Positions 8,789 to 17,673 of a stretch of 64,000 nt of DNA are shown in pieces; position 1 is the stretch's first letter, and every line of letters starts with the position of its first letter. Position numbers and translations under genes: made by a program. Below the pieces are notes generated by a model. It had not been told where the DNA came from and did not search any database. It was given only the letters and a program-made list of their open reading frames with translations. This DNA is from Sulfurimonas sp. hsl 1-7 (lineage in GTDB: Bacteria; Campylobacterota; Campylobacteria; Campylobacterales; Sulfurimonadaceae): the NCBI RefSeq assembly GCF_030577135.1, contig NZ_JAUIRR010000004.1, positions 75,693 through 139,692 of the forward strand, written 5' to 3'.

Positions 8789-9456
8789 AGTTTGTAACCC
8801 ACTCCGCGAACGGTTTGGATATAGTCTTTTGTTTTATCCGGGTCTATCTTCTCTTTGAGTCTGTTGATCGCAACGTTGACTGTTTTGTACTGATAGTTTT
8901 GAGAATCCTGCCATACGTTTTCAAGAAGATAATCTCGATCAAGTACGCTGTTTTTGTTTGTAATAAACTCACACAGAAGGTCAAACTCCAGTTTTGTAAC
9001 CTCAACGTTTTTCCCGTCAACTTTTAGCTCTCTCGTACTCTTATCAAGAACCATATCTCTGTACGATAGTTTCCCTTCAGAGACTTTTTTCGATGTACGT
9101 TTGAGGATTGATTTTACACGTAAAAGCAACTCTTTCATGTTAAAAGGTTTTGTCAGGTAGTCATCCCCACCGCGAACAAATCCCTCTTCCACATCTTCAT
9201 CTTTATCTTTTGCACTTAAAAAGATTACAGGCACGTCTATACCGTCATTTCGAAGCTCTGAAACAAATTCACTCCCCTCAACTCCGGGAAGATTTCTATC
9301 CATGATTAAAAGATCGATCTCCTCCTCTTCAAGGATCTGAACAACAGTTTTTGTATTTAAAAACCCTATAGTCTCATACCCCTCTTTTTGCAGAGTATAC
9401 TCTAAGAGTTCTAGTAAATCTTCTTCATCTTCTACGATAACGATATTTGCAGACAT
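8782..9456 (-). CDS. OmpR/PhoB-family response regulator
   Basis: DNA-binding two-component regulator of about 224 residues. The receiver domain has acidic residues at EDEED, the phosphoacceptor Asp53 in LLIMDRNLP and Lys103 in YLTKPF. The C-terminal winged helix ends in the classical NVAINRLKEKID and IQTVRGVGYKLC recognition and wing motifs. I choose the ATG at 9456 (MSANIVIVEDE), which has GAGGAG just upstream inside the end of the YmdB-like gene; an in-frame ATG at 9474 would add six residues. The usual partner kinase is missing: only a two-TM stub follows. Confidence 0.9.
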   Translation of the reverse strand: MSANIVIVEDEEDLLELLEYTLQKEGYETIGFLNTKTVVQILEEEEIDLLIMDRNLPGVEGSEFVSELRNDGIDVPVIFLSAKDKDEDVEEGFVRGGDDYLTKPFNMKELLLRVKSILKRTSKKVSEGKLSYRDMVLDKSTRELKVDGKNVEVTKLEFDLLCEFITNKNSVLDRDYLLENVWQDSQNYQYKTVNVAINRLKEKIDPDKTKDYIQTVRGVGYKLC

Positions 9457-9458
9457 CC

Positions 9459-10268
9459 CTACTCCTCTATCCATGCATCTGTTTTGATCACATTGCCGTT
9501 GTCAAAAACTTTCAGTTTGAAAGCCTCTGTACATCTCCCCTCATTTAGATCCATGATCGCAATTTGTAAAATCTTTTTACACTTTTTCGGTATATCGAAA
9601 TGCCCTTTTAAACCTGTTAAGAACTGCTTTAGAGGTTGTTTTGCATCCATTCCGATCACATTGTCACGACACCCTGTTAATCCCATATCTGTCATATACG
9701 CAGTATTGCTTACAATTTGAAAGTCATCACTGCTCACATGAGTATGTGTGCCAATTATACCACTAACTTTCCCTGCAAGCAACATAAGCATCGCTCTTTT
9801 TTCACTTGTAGCTTCTGCATGAAAGTCTAGAAAAATATTTTTCACACCTTCATTATGGAGCTCTTCAACTCTCTTTTGTGCACAACGGAAAGCATTATCA
9901 ACATACGGCATACCATAGTGCCCCATAATATTGAGTACTGCAAGTTTCTCTCCACTTACATCATACACTCCGCATCCTGTCCCTACAACACCTTCTGGGT
10001 AGTTATCTGGACGAAGCAGATTATCTTCTTCAAGCAGAGGGAGAATATCTTTTTTATCCCAGGTATGGTTTCCGCCCGTCATAACATCTACACCGTAAGA
10101 GAATAACTCTCCGCAATTTTTAGTCGTAAGTCCAAACCCGTGTGAAGCGTTCTCATAGTTTGCAATTACAAAATCAACACCGTATTCCTCTTTAATTTTG
10201 GGCAGGTGTTTTTGAATCATCTCTCGCCCCGGACGTCCGATGATATCTCCGATAAATGCTATTTTCAT
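9459..10268 (-). CDS. YmdB/TIGR00282-family metallophosphoesterase
   Basis: 269 residues of the YmdB family, di-iron or di-metal phosphodiesterases that hydrolyse cyclic nucleotides in Bacillus. Metal-binding motifs are in order: FIGDIIGRPGR at the N terminus, NYENASHG, GGNHTWD, DFHAEATSEK and GTHTHVSSDD. The length is typical. It lies 2 bases from the mfd end and 2 bases before the chosen start of the response regulator, so it is probably co-transcribed with both. The physiological substrate here is not known. Confidence 0.9.
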   Translation of the reverse strand: MKIAFIGDIIGRPGREMIQKHLPKIKEEYGVDFVIANYENASHGFGLTTKNCGELFSYGVDVMTGGNHTWDKKDILPLLEEDNLLRPDNYPEGVVGTGCGVYDVSGEKLAVLNIMGHYGMPYVDNAFRCAQKRVEELHNEGVKNIFLDFHAEATSEKRAMLMLLAGKVSGIIGTHTHVSSDDFQIVSNTAYMTDMGLTGCRDNVIGMDAKQPLKQFLTGLKGHFDIPKKCKKILQIAIMDLNEGRCTEAFKLKVFDNGNVIKTDAWIEE

Positions 10269-10270
10269 TT

Positions 10271-13252
10271 CTATAATACCTTTGGTTTATTGTTTCTTAG
10301 ATAAAAGAGTGTCGCTTTAATTATGTCATCATCATCTTTAGAATCAGACTTGATCGTCTCTTTAGAATCGTTCAAATACGTAAATGTAATGTTTTGCCCA
10401 TAGTTTGAGATAGTTTTGATCTTTTTCTCTAAGGCTAAAAGTTTAATAACCATCAACTCTATAAACTGTTTTGTAGGGATATCCAACTCTCCAAATCTAT
10501 CTATGAGCTCCTCTTCGATCTCATAAATCTCAACAGCCTCTTCACACTGCGACAAACGTCTGTAGATATCAAGACGAAGTCTATCTTCTTGAACGATATC
10601 TTCTGATAGATATGCAGAGATTGCAAGTTTGATATCCACTTTCATTTTCTTATCGTCAACTGTATTACTCAGCTCCTTGATCGCATCTTCCAACATTCTA
10701 AGATACAGAGAGTATCCGATATTTTTAATGTGTCCGCTTTGTGCATCACCCACTAAGTTTCCGCCACCGCGTATCTCTAAATCGTGGTGAGCCAGAACTG
10801 AACCGCTTCCCAAGAACGAGTTAGACTCCAGTGCTAAAAGACGTTTTTTTGCTTCATCTGTCAGGTTCTCTTTGTTCTCTACGATAAAGTAAGCAAACCC
10901 TTCGATATGTCCACGTCCTACACGTCCGCGAAGCTGATGCAGATCTGCTATACCGAAACGATCGGCACCGTCAACAATGATAGTGTTTACTCTAGGCATA
11001 TGGATACCACTTTCAATGATCGAAGTGGCGATCATCATATCGTACTCACCCGCTTCAAATTTAAGCAGCTCTTTTTCAGTCTGGGCTGCCGAGATTTTTG
11101 AGTGCAACATTAAGACTCTAAGATCAGGTAATATCGCTTTGATCTCACCCATCTTAATAGGCATATGATCAATCGAGTTGTGTACATAAAATACTTGCCC
11201 GCCGCGGCGAAGCTCACGCAGGATCACCTCTTTGATCAGCTTCTCATCATACTCTTTTACAAAGGTACGTACCCCTTGACGCTCACTAGGCGGTGTTAAA
11301 AGCTGACTCATAGTCTTGATCGAGCTTAGTGCTTGGTTAAGTGACCTCGGAATCGGAGTTGCCGACATAGAGAGCATATGAACATTATGGTACAACTCTT
11401 TTATCTTCTCTTTTTGTTTTACACCGAACTTGTGTTCCTCATCTACGATCACCACACCCAGGTTTTTAAACTCTAAACCAAAGAGTGCATGTGTTCCTAC
11501 AACACAGTCAAGGTCACCGTTAGCAAGCGCTTTGATAATGTTGTTCTTATCTTTTGTAGATACAAAACGGTCAAGCTTTGCGTAACGGATTCCAAGATCA
11601 TGGAAACGCTCATCCAAACTTCTAAAGTGTTGCGAAGAGAGCAGCGTTGTCGGAACGATAAAAGCAGACTGAAATCCAGACTTGTATGCAGCAAAGATAG
11701 TATTGAGCGCTACTTCCGTTTTTCCAAAACCGACATCCCCGCTTAAAAGTCTGTCCATAATTTTGCCGCTCGACATCTGTGAGATGATCTCGTTGATCGA
11801 TTGTGTTTGATCATCCGTATAGTCAAACCCGCTGAGTGCTTGAAACTCTTTTAACGTTTTTTGCTCAACTGAGATTTTCGGTGCTTTGATAAGCGCACGA
11901 GCTGCAGCAATATTTACAATCTGCCCTGCAATCTCTAGTAGGCGTTTACGAACTTTCTCTTTGAGTTTTCCGAAACTTCCTTTACCGAGACGATCAAGAA
12001 CCGGTACACCCCCGCCGCTTGCAATGTAGCGGTCAATGTAATCCAAGTTCTCAACAGGTAAAAGGATCTTGTCATCACCCACATATTTGATGACGACAAA
12101 ATCTTTTACACCGCCGAGGATTTCGGCTTGTTCGATCTTTTCAAAGATACCCACACCGTACTCTTCATGAACGACATAGTCACCCGCTTTAAGATCGTCA
12201 AGCAGGATTGAGCTTTTACGGCGTCGGCGTTTTTTATCCGGTTTATTAAGAGATATTACCACCTCATCGGGTGTAATAACATTTAAGATATACGGTGCTT
12301 CAACGATGTTTATATTTGTAGTGTCGTAAATACCCGCTTGCTTTATCGTCGCAGTATTTGCGGCAATAATTGTGATCTTTTTATCTTTATGTACTTTTAG
12401 AAGTTGTGCTACATCGGCAACTACCAACTCTTTAATATCATCATTCTCTTCTAAGAGCTCTAACTCAAAACATGCTCTGGAGATAGTCGGATTGTTGATC
12501 CCGTAGGCATCTTTAAGCAGATCATCTAAATTACGGGAGAGTTTTACTTTTTTATTCTCCAAAAAGTTCTCGGCCATATCATCCAAATGCCAAAAACCAA
12601 GAGAAGCAATATCACGGGAGAGTGCATCGTATTCGCTGTTTTCAATCTTCTCGTTTAACTCATTATATCTCTGTTCATCAAGTGCAAAGAAAGCACTGCT
12701 TACCTCTATAGAGTCTAACTCTTCCCCCATAGTTCTTTGGGTATCTAGGTCAAACTCTTTTATCTGCTCTATTTCAACATCAAAAAGGGAAATCCTGATT
12801 GGATTACTTGTAGATGGTATGAATATATCGAGGATATCTCCACGATGAGAGATCTCCCCTTCAACCTGAACCATATCTACATAGGTATACCCCCAATGCA
12901 GCATAGTCTCTTTAAATGAACTTAGATCTATCTCAGCGCCAAACTCAAGTGTTAAAGAGTCGAGGTATTGCGCTTTAGGAAGCTCAAAAAGTAAAGTTTT
13001 AAGTGGAGAGATAACAAGAGGCTTTTTTTTCGCACTGTGATAGAGTCGCAGCTTGTTTAAAAGCTCTTGTAACTCCTCTTTGTAAGAGCGCAGATCATCA
13101 CCACGCGAGGCACGAAAGTCCGGTAATACCAAAACATCTTGATTAAAGAACTTTGCTACGCTTTCTAGCTCATGTGATTCTTTAAGATCTTCACAGAGTA
13201 AAACTTCTAAATCACCTTTAGAAGTTTTAAAGTAGTTATATAGTTGCGTCAT
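10271..13252 (-). CDS. mfd: transcription-repair coupling factor (Mfd/TRCF)
   Basis: ATP-dependent translocase that removes stalled RNA polymerase and recruits UvrA. 993 residues, shorter than the roughly 1150 of E. coli but usual for Campylobacterota. A UvrB-like N-terminal module is followed by the RNA polymerase interaction domain (DDLKAGDYVVHEEYGVG), the RecG-like translocase with Walker A GDVGFGKTE, DEEH box, SMSATPIPRSL and the LHQLRGRVGRG motif VI, and a C-terminal TRCF domain. The 5' end overlaps the bactofilin gene by 17 bases. Next to the bactofilin gene it reproduces the H. pylori HP1541-HP1542 order. Confidence 0.97.
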   Translation of the reverse strand: MTQLYNYFKTSKGDLEVLLCEDLKESHELESVAKFFNQDVLVLPDFRASRGDDLRSYKEELQELLNKLRLYHSAKKKPLVISPLKTLLFELPKAQYLDSLTLEFGAEIDLSSFKETMLHWGYTYVDMVQVEGEISHRGDILDIFIPSTSNPIRISLFDVEIEQIKEFDLDTQRTMGEELDSIEVSSAFFALDEQRYNELNEKIENSEYDALSRDIASLGFWHLDDMAENFLENKKVKLSRNLDDLLKDAYGINNPTISRACFELELLEENDDIKELVVADVAQLLKVHKDKKITIIAANTATIKQAGIYDTTNINIVEAPYILNVITPDEVVISLNKPDKKRRRRKSSILLDDLKAGDYVVHEEYGVGIFEKIEQAEILGGVKDFVVIKYVGDDKILLPVENLDYIDRYIASGGGVPVLDRLGKGSFGKLKEKVRKRLLEIAGQIVNIAAARALIKAPKISVEQKTLKEFQALSGFDYTDDQTQSINEIISQMSSGKIMDRLLSGDVGFGKTEVALNTIFAAYKSGFQSAFIVPTTLLSSQHFRSLDERFHDLGIRYAKLDRFVSTKDKNNIIKALANGDLDCVVGTHALFGLEFKNLGVVIVDEEHKFGVKQKEKIKELYHNVHMLSMSATPIPRSLNQALSSIKTMSQLLTPPSERQGVRTFVKEYDEKLIKEVILRELRRGGQVFYVHNSIDHMPIKMGEIKAILPDLRVLMLHSKISAAQTEKELLKFEAGEYDMMIATSIIESGIHMPRVNTIIVDGADRFGIADLHQLRGRVGRGHIEGFAYFIVENKENLTDEAKKRLLALESNSFLGSGSVLAHHDLEIRGGGNLVGDAQSGHIKNIGYSLYLRMLEDAIKELSNTVDDKKMKVDIKLAISAYLSEDIVQEDRLRLDIYRRLSQCEEAVEIYEIEEELIDRFGELDIPTKQFIELMVIKLLALEKKIKTISNYGQNITFTYLNDSKETIKSDSKDDDDIIKATLFYLRNNKPKVL

Positions 13253-13607
13253 TTTTTATGATCGAGTTACCTTCAAAAATTCCCTTAGCTTCAATCACTA
13301 ATTCACTTGATTTGATCTCACCGCTTACATGTCCTGCAGCTTTAATCTCAACTCTTTGTGCATCGATTGTGCCTTCAACAAACCCTTGAACAACTAGTCT
13401 CTCTGTAACTATTTCACCTTTTATGTGACCGTTTTTCCCAACATTTACTTCTTTTGTTGAGTTTATGTTACCTTCTAATATACCATCTATGTAGAGGTTG
13501 CAAGAGAGTTCTAACTCCCCTTTTATTTTTGCACCAGTTGTGATGATGGTTGTGTTAGAATCGGTTGATATGTTATCCGGGACGTCGCTGTTATTAAAGA
13601 TTGCCAT
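13236..13607 (-). CDS. ccmA: bactofilin (CcmA-like)
   Basis: Polymer-forming cytoskeletal protein of 123 residues with the repetitive beta-helix pattern of bactofilins (alternating hydrophobic positions and Gly, such as IKGELELSCNLYIDGILEGNI and GHIKGEIVTERLVVQGFVEG). In H. pylori CcmA works with the Csd1/Csd2 peptidases to set cell curvature. Here the gene overlaps the upstream M23 peptidase gene by 85 bases in a different frame, and overlaps mfd by 17 bases. The start MAIFNNSDVPDN fits the family, so the long overlap appears real. Confidence 0.9.
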   Translation of the reverse strand: MAIFNNSDVPDNISTDSNTTIITTGAKIKGELELSCNLYIDGILEGNINSTKEVNVGKNGHIKGEIVTERLVVQGFVEGTIDAQRVEIKAAGHVSGEIKSSELVIEAKGIFEGNSIIKNDATI

Positions 13608-14464
13608 GGAACTTTTTTCTCCTTATCAAAAATTTCGTTATAGTTTTTTTGTGTCCATTTTATAAAATAATATGGATTTAAAACTCTGTGTATAAAACGT
13701 ATCTCGTAATGTAGATGGGGACCGTTACTCATACCTGAGTTACCAGTATAGCCGATTAACTGCCCTTTTTTTACAAATTGACCGGATTTTATCACAATTT
13801 TATTTAAATGTCCGAAGTAAGACTTAAATCCGTACACATGTTCAAGTATGATAAGATTTCCGTATCCGCTGCTTTTGTGCATTCCGGCCCACTCTACAAC
13901 TCCGTCTGCAGTTGCATATATAGCAGTATTCATAGGTGCTTTTAGATCAGTCCCCCTGTGGAACTCTTGTCTGTTTAGAGTCGGGTGGATTCTATAACCA
14001 TACTTACTCGTAATCCCTTTGTACTCAATCGGTGAGCCGCTAGGGAGAAGATTTAAAAGTGTCAAACGTTGTGATGAGCTGAGTTTTGCCAAACTTACAC
14101 GCTCTTCCAAACTCTCTTCATTGATTGGTTTAAGACCTATCATCTGCTCAATCTCAGTAAGGGAATCAGACAGCTCTTCCAGCTCCTGCTTTTTCACCAA
14201 TAACGACTTTTGCGTCTCTTGCATACTAGATAAAAGTTTCGAATTTTGCCCTTCTAACTCTTGATATGCCTTTTCTATTCCATCTTTTTTCATCTGCATC
14301 GAATCAACAGCATCATTTAAATATAAGATTGTAGCTACTGCAATCATTGCCAATGTCAGTAAAAAAATCGCTGCATAATACAACGCTTTTTTTACAAACT
14401 TATGTAGATTGAATTGTCGTACACCGTTATCGTCATGGATCGTTATGGTAAAATGTTTATTCAC
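13523..14464 (-). CDS. M23 (LytM) family peptidase, Csd1-like
   Basis: Membrane-anchored zinc endopeptidase that trims peptidoglycan cross-links. 313 residues: one N-terminal TM helix (about 29-49), a periplasmic coiled coil (about 55-110), and a LytM domain with the zinc-binding HRGTDLKAP and GPHLHYE motifs plus YGNLIILEH. Its last 28 codons overlap the bactofilin gene. Next to a bactofilin and mfd, this matches the H. pylori csd1-ccmA shape locus, but only one M23 gene is present instead of the csd1/csd2 pair. The Csd1 equivalence is inferred from position. Confidence 0.88.
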   Translation of the reverse strand: MNKHFTITIHDDNGVRQFNLHKFVKKALYYAAIFLLTLAMIAVATILYLNDAVDSMQMKKDGIEKAYQELEGQNSKLLSSMQETQKSLLVKKQELEELSDSLTEIEQMIGLKPINEESLEERVSLAKLSSSQRLTLLNLLPSGSPIEYKGITSKYGYRIHPTLNRQEFHRGTDLKAPMNTAIYATADGVVEWAGMHKSSGYGNLIILEHVYGFKSYFGHLNKIVIKSGQFVKKGQLIGYTGNSGMSNGPHLHYEIRFIHRVLNPYYFIKWTQKNYNEIFDKEKKVPWQSLITATSRITYQPILTQPSSQLVQK

Positions 14465-15602
14465 GATACACCTTTAAAAATGCCTCCACTACACTAAATG
14501 AACCAAATACAAGATATGAACGTTCACTCTCAAGTGTTTCAAATTTTTTATATGGGATTGTAAAAGTTTTTAAGACAGCTTCTATTTTCTCTTTTTCTTC
14601 GATTCTTTGGTCATCTACATCGATGATCAAAACCTCATTTATTATAGGCTTTAAAATCTCTAAAATTTTCTTGTAATCTTTATCTTTGTAGCTATTATAC
14701 ACTAAAGTATATTTTGAACCTTTTAAACTTTTTGCAATAGATTCCGCAGCTAACGCATTATGTCCTACATCAACCAAGATATTATCCGCTAAGCGTGTCA
14801 GCCTTCCAAAAAGTTTTGCGTTTTTAAAGTGCTTTACATCATACTCGACACCCAACTCTTTTAACGCAGCGATACTTAGTGACAGATTGTCAACAAGATA
14901 TGGAGCCAGAGTGTTTTCATCAGCTATTAGAGCAATTTTTTCTTTATCTTCCTGCCCAATATACTCTTCAACTTTTTTCACCTCAAAGCAGTTCTCATAT
15001 GCGAGTTCATCTGCAACATCGTACACCTCAGGATGTTTCTGTTTTGCCAAAATAGCTTTTGTCTGTACAGCTTGTAGTTTCGTTGTAGCGATAGAGTTTA
15101 TAGTATCTCCCAAAAAGGCTTCATGGTCTTTGTCTATAGGTGTCACAAGTGTTAAGATATTTGGAAATACAGCCGTAGCATCATGCTCACCCCCAAGACC
15201 CGCTTCAAGAACCAGATACTCACAATCTGATGCAGCTAAAAGTGCAAGAAACGTCGTATATTCAAAATAACTCAGGTTATCTATAAACTCTTTGTCCAGA
15301 AGTTTTTGGAGCTTTATGTGAAGTGAATCTAAATACTCGTCACTGATATCTTGCCCGTTAATCCAGATACGTTCATTAAACTTTAAAATATGGGGAGAGG
15401 TGTAATGAAGTACATTTTTACCGCTCTTATATAAAGCAGTAGCTAAAAAACGTCCTGTTGTCCCTTTGCCGTTTGTACCTATTAGATGTATTATCTTGGG
15501 AATTTTTATCTGCTCTTTTATGGACTCATAAGCACGCGGCATACGCGTGTAGTCTATCTCTGTATAATAAAGCGGCTTTGATTCTAAAAACTGTTGTAAC
15601 AC
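14457..15602 (-). CDS. folC: bifunctional dihydrofolate/folylpolyglutamate synthase
   Basis: Adds glutamate to dihydropteroate and folates. 381 residues with the Mur-ligase-like P-loop IGTNGKGTTGRF, the ISDEYLDSL region, VLEAGLGGEHDATAV and the C-terminal LVDVGHNALAAES motif. The start is GTG at 15602, overlapping the TAG of the diguanylate cyclase gene by one base, so translation is probably coupled. The 3' end overlaps the M23 peptidase start by 8 bases. A folC here matches H. pylori HP1545. Confidence 0.93.
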   Translation of the reverse strand: MLQQFLESKPLYYTEIDYTRMPRAYESIKEQIKIPKIIHLIGTNGKGTTGRFLATALYKSGKNVLHYTSPHILKFNERIWINGQDISDEYLDSLHIKLQKLLDKEFIDNLSYFEYTTFLALLAASDCEYLVLEAGLGGEHDATAVFPNILTLVTPIDKDHEAFLGDTINSIATTKLQAVQTKAILAKQKHPEVYDVADELAYENCFEVKKVEEYIGQEDKEKIALIADENTLAPYLVDNLSLSIAALKELGVEYDVKHFKNAKLFGRLTRLADNILVDVGHNALAAESIAKSLKGSKYTLVYNSYKDKDYKKILEILKPIINEVLIIDVDDQRIEEKEKIEAVLKTFTIPYKKFETLESERSYLVFGSFSVVEAFLKVYRE

Positions 15603-17146
15603 TATTTTTTTGACTCCACTCTATCTCGTCCGTTTTTCTTAGCAAGATAGAGAAACTTATCTGCATCATTGATCGTATCTTTTAAAGAGACATAATCTTT
15701 TCTCTCCGCTGCACCGGCACTCACCGTTACATCTATACGCTCACCCTTGTACATAAACTTTGAACGCTCAACATGTTCACGTACTTTATTGGCAAAGATT
15801 ACACTCCCCTCTAGATCAGTATCACCTAAGATAGCCATAAACTCTTCACCGCCGTAACGCCCTATGATATCTACGTTTCTACACTCTTTTTTGAGTATTT
15901 TTCCAAATGCGCCAAGTACTGCATCACCAGCTTCATGCCCAAAGTTATCGTTTACCTGTTTAAAGTGGTCAAGGTCAAACATTACAATACTGAAATTTCT
16001 CTCATACCTTTTAAACTCACCCTCTTTAAGCTCCAAGAACTCATCTAAAGCCCGTTTATTATAGAGTTTTGTTAAATAATCCTCTTTCGATTCTTTTTTT
16101 ACATCTTCAAGTTCTTGTTCAAGCTCTTTTATCTTTACACTCATCAAGTTCACATCTTTATTGTGTGATTTGAGATCATTACTCAGTGCAGCCGTATTTT
16201 TCTCTAAAGCAACAGCAATGGTAAAAAGTTTTTTATGTGCGAGTGTAAAGTTGGTAATCGACTTTTCATTGTAAGACTCTAACTCTTTTTTAATCGATTG
16301 AATCTCTACGTTGGAGTTGTCCGATTTCTCTATCATGTCGATTAAACGGATAGAGAGTTTATCCAGTACTCCGTCAATTGACTCGATCATCTCTTTCACA
16401 CTTTTTTTATCAAGCGAAATTCTTAGAGCGATTGCAGATTTGATCTCCGCTGCGATATCATTATTTTCTAAAAGTGCAGGATTATTTCTGATCCTGTTAC
16501 TAAGTCCAGCTATCGTTTCATTAACACTTGAAGCGATAGAGGGGACGAATGATGCAACGAGAAATTTAGAAATTTTTTCCAAATCAACTTCATTATCTTT
16601 TATGCTGACATCTAGCTCTTTTAAACTCTCAATAGATTTTTTCAGATCTGTAGTATCAAGTTCTCCGAGATATTTTAGTTTTTGTAAAAAAGTATCGTCA
16701 TAAGTTGTGATAAAGTTCACCCAACGTTGTCTGTAGTTATCAAGCTGTTCAGGTTTTGGAGCGTTTTCCATCATATCGATTGTTTTACGTGCCAGTTCGG
16801 CAGCTTCTTTATTGTGTAAAACCTCAATAACTTGTAAAATTCTTTTTGTCAGGTGTATTTGTGCTTCTAAAGTGTCTGAACATAAACTCTGGTTCGTTCG
16901 ATTTAGCTTAGAGACTAGAAATCTTACAAACTCATGCATCGTATTGATACGATAATTTTGAAGATCTTTTTGCAGTTCCTTATTAAGCATCTCTTTATAT
17001 CTTGTAAGGTGATGACAATCTTCAATACTCATATTTGCTATTTTTGCTTCTTTACAAAAAGCCTCAGCATAAAAATCCGGAGTAAGTAACTTACCTTCAG
17101 ATTTTAAACGCTTAATCGTGTTGTTTATGATTGTTTGTATCGTCAT
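15602..17146 (-). CDS. diguanylate cyclase with long helical N-terminal region
   Basis: 514 residues. The first 340 or so are predicted helical with no TM and no recognised sensor fold. The C-terminal GGDEF domain starts with DYLTKLYNKRALDEF and has the active-site motif RYGGEEF, so it should make c-di-GMP. The inhibitory site RxxD is not obvious just before the active site. It lies between lptE and folC, which are adjacent in H. pylori as I recall, so it looks like a lineage-specific addition. It ends on the first base of folC. Confidence 0.88.
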   Translation of the reverse strand: MTIQTIINNTIKRLKSEGKLLTPDFYAEAFCKEAKIANMSIEDCHHLTRYKEMLNKELQKDLQNYRINTMHEFVRFLVSKLNRTNQSLCSDTLEAQIHLTKRILQVIEVLHNKEAAELARKTIDMMENAPKPEQLDNYRQRWVNFITTYDDTFLQKLKYLGELDTTDLKKSIESLKELDVSIKDNEVDLEKISKFLVASFVPSIASSVNETIAGLSNRIRNNPALLENNDIAAEIKSAIALRISLDKKSVKEMIESIDGVLDKLSIRLIDMIEKSDNSNVEIQSIKKELESYNEKSITNFTLAHKKLFTIAVALEKNTAALSNDLKSHNKDVNLMSVKIKELEQELEDVKKESKEDYLTKLYNKRALDEFLELKEGEFKRYERNFSIVMFDLDHFKQVNDNFGHEAGDAVLGAFGKILKKECRNVDIIGRYGGEEFMAILGDTDLEGSVIFANKVREHVERSKFMYKGERIDVTVSAGAAERKDYVSLKDTINDADKFLYLAKKNGRDRVESKK

Positions 17147-17148
17147 GA

Positions 17149-17670
17149 CTACTCCCTACTTTTACGAGATCCCTCTGCGGAAACTTTTGCAATAAAGCCG
17201 TTAATAGCTTTTGATGCACTCAATTTAATGGCGTTAAATCTCTCTTGGTCCGTAATGATTGCATTTGGTTCAACGCTAAAGTCATATGTACCGTGTGAAG
17301 AGTATGTTTTTCTTTGATTTTGAGTCTCTCTTGTTATAAAGAGTTTGACAGTTGCGCGATAAGCAATAACATAACCGTCACTGTTGTACTGAATCGGAGT
17401 GTATGTAGGTGCAGACATTCTGATATCTAAATGGGAATCGGCATACTTTCTATCGACTAAAGATGCATGAAACACTGAAACTATAGCAGCATCTACGGCA
17501 TCTTTAATAACCACGGTATTTTCCGGATCTACCATTGAGATCTGTACACTCGTAGAGATTTTCTCTCCCGTAACACTGCGGGAGAATTTTGAGCTAGGTT
17601 TGTATCCACAACTATTAAAGCCCAGAACCAACAGCGCTAATACACTCAAATAGAGCAGATACTTTCTCAA
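17149..17670 (-). CDS. lptE: LPS-assembly lipoprotein LptE family
   Basis: 173 residues: a lipoprotein-type signal peptide with Cys21 (LGFNSCGYKP), the conserved CGYKPSSKF start of mature LptE-like proteins, and a mixed alpha/beta domain (SVQISMVDPENTV, YRATVKLFI). LptE plugs the LptD barrel that inserts LPS in the outer membrane. The lipobox (FNSC) is imperfect. It sits 3 bases after leuS, as in H. pylori and in many other proteobacteria where leuS and lptE are adjacent, which supports the call. Confidence 0.83.
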   Translation of the reverse strand: MRKYLLYLSVLALLVLGFNSCGYKPSSKFSRSVTGEKISTSVQISMVDPENTVVIKDAVDAAIVSVFHASLVDRKYADSHLDIRMSAPTYTPIQYNSDGYVIAYRATVKLFITRETQNQRKTYSSHGTYDFSVEPNAIITDQERFNAIKLSASKAINGFIAKVSAEGSRKSRE

Positions 17671-17673
17671 ACC

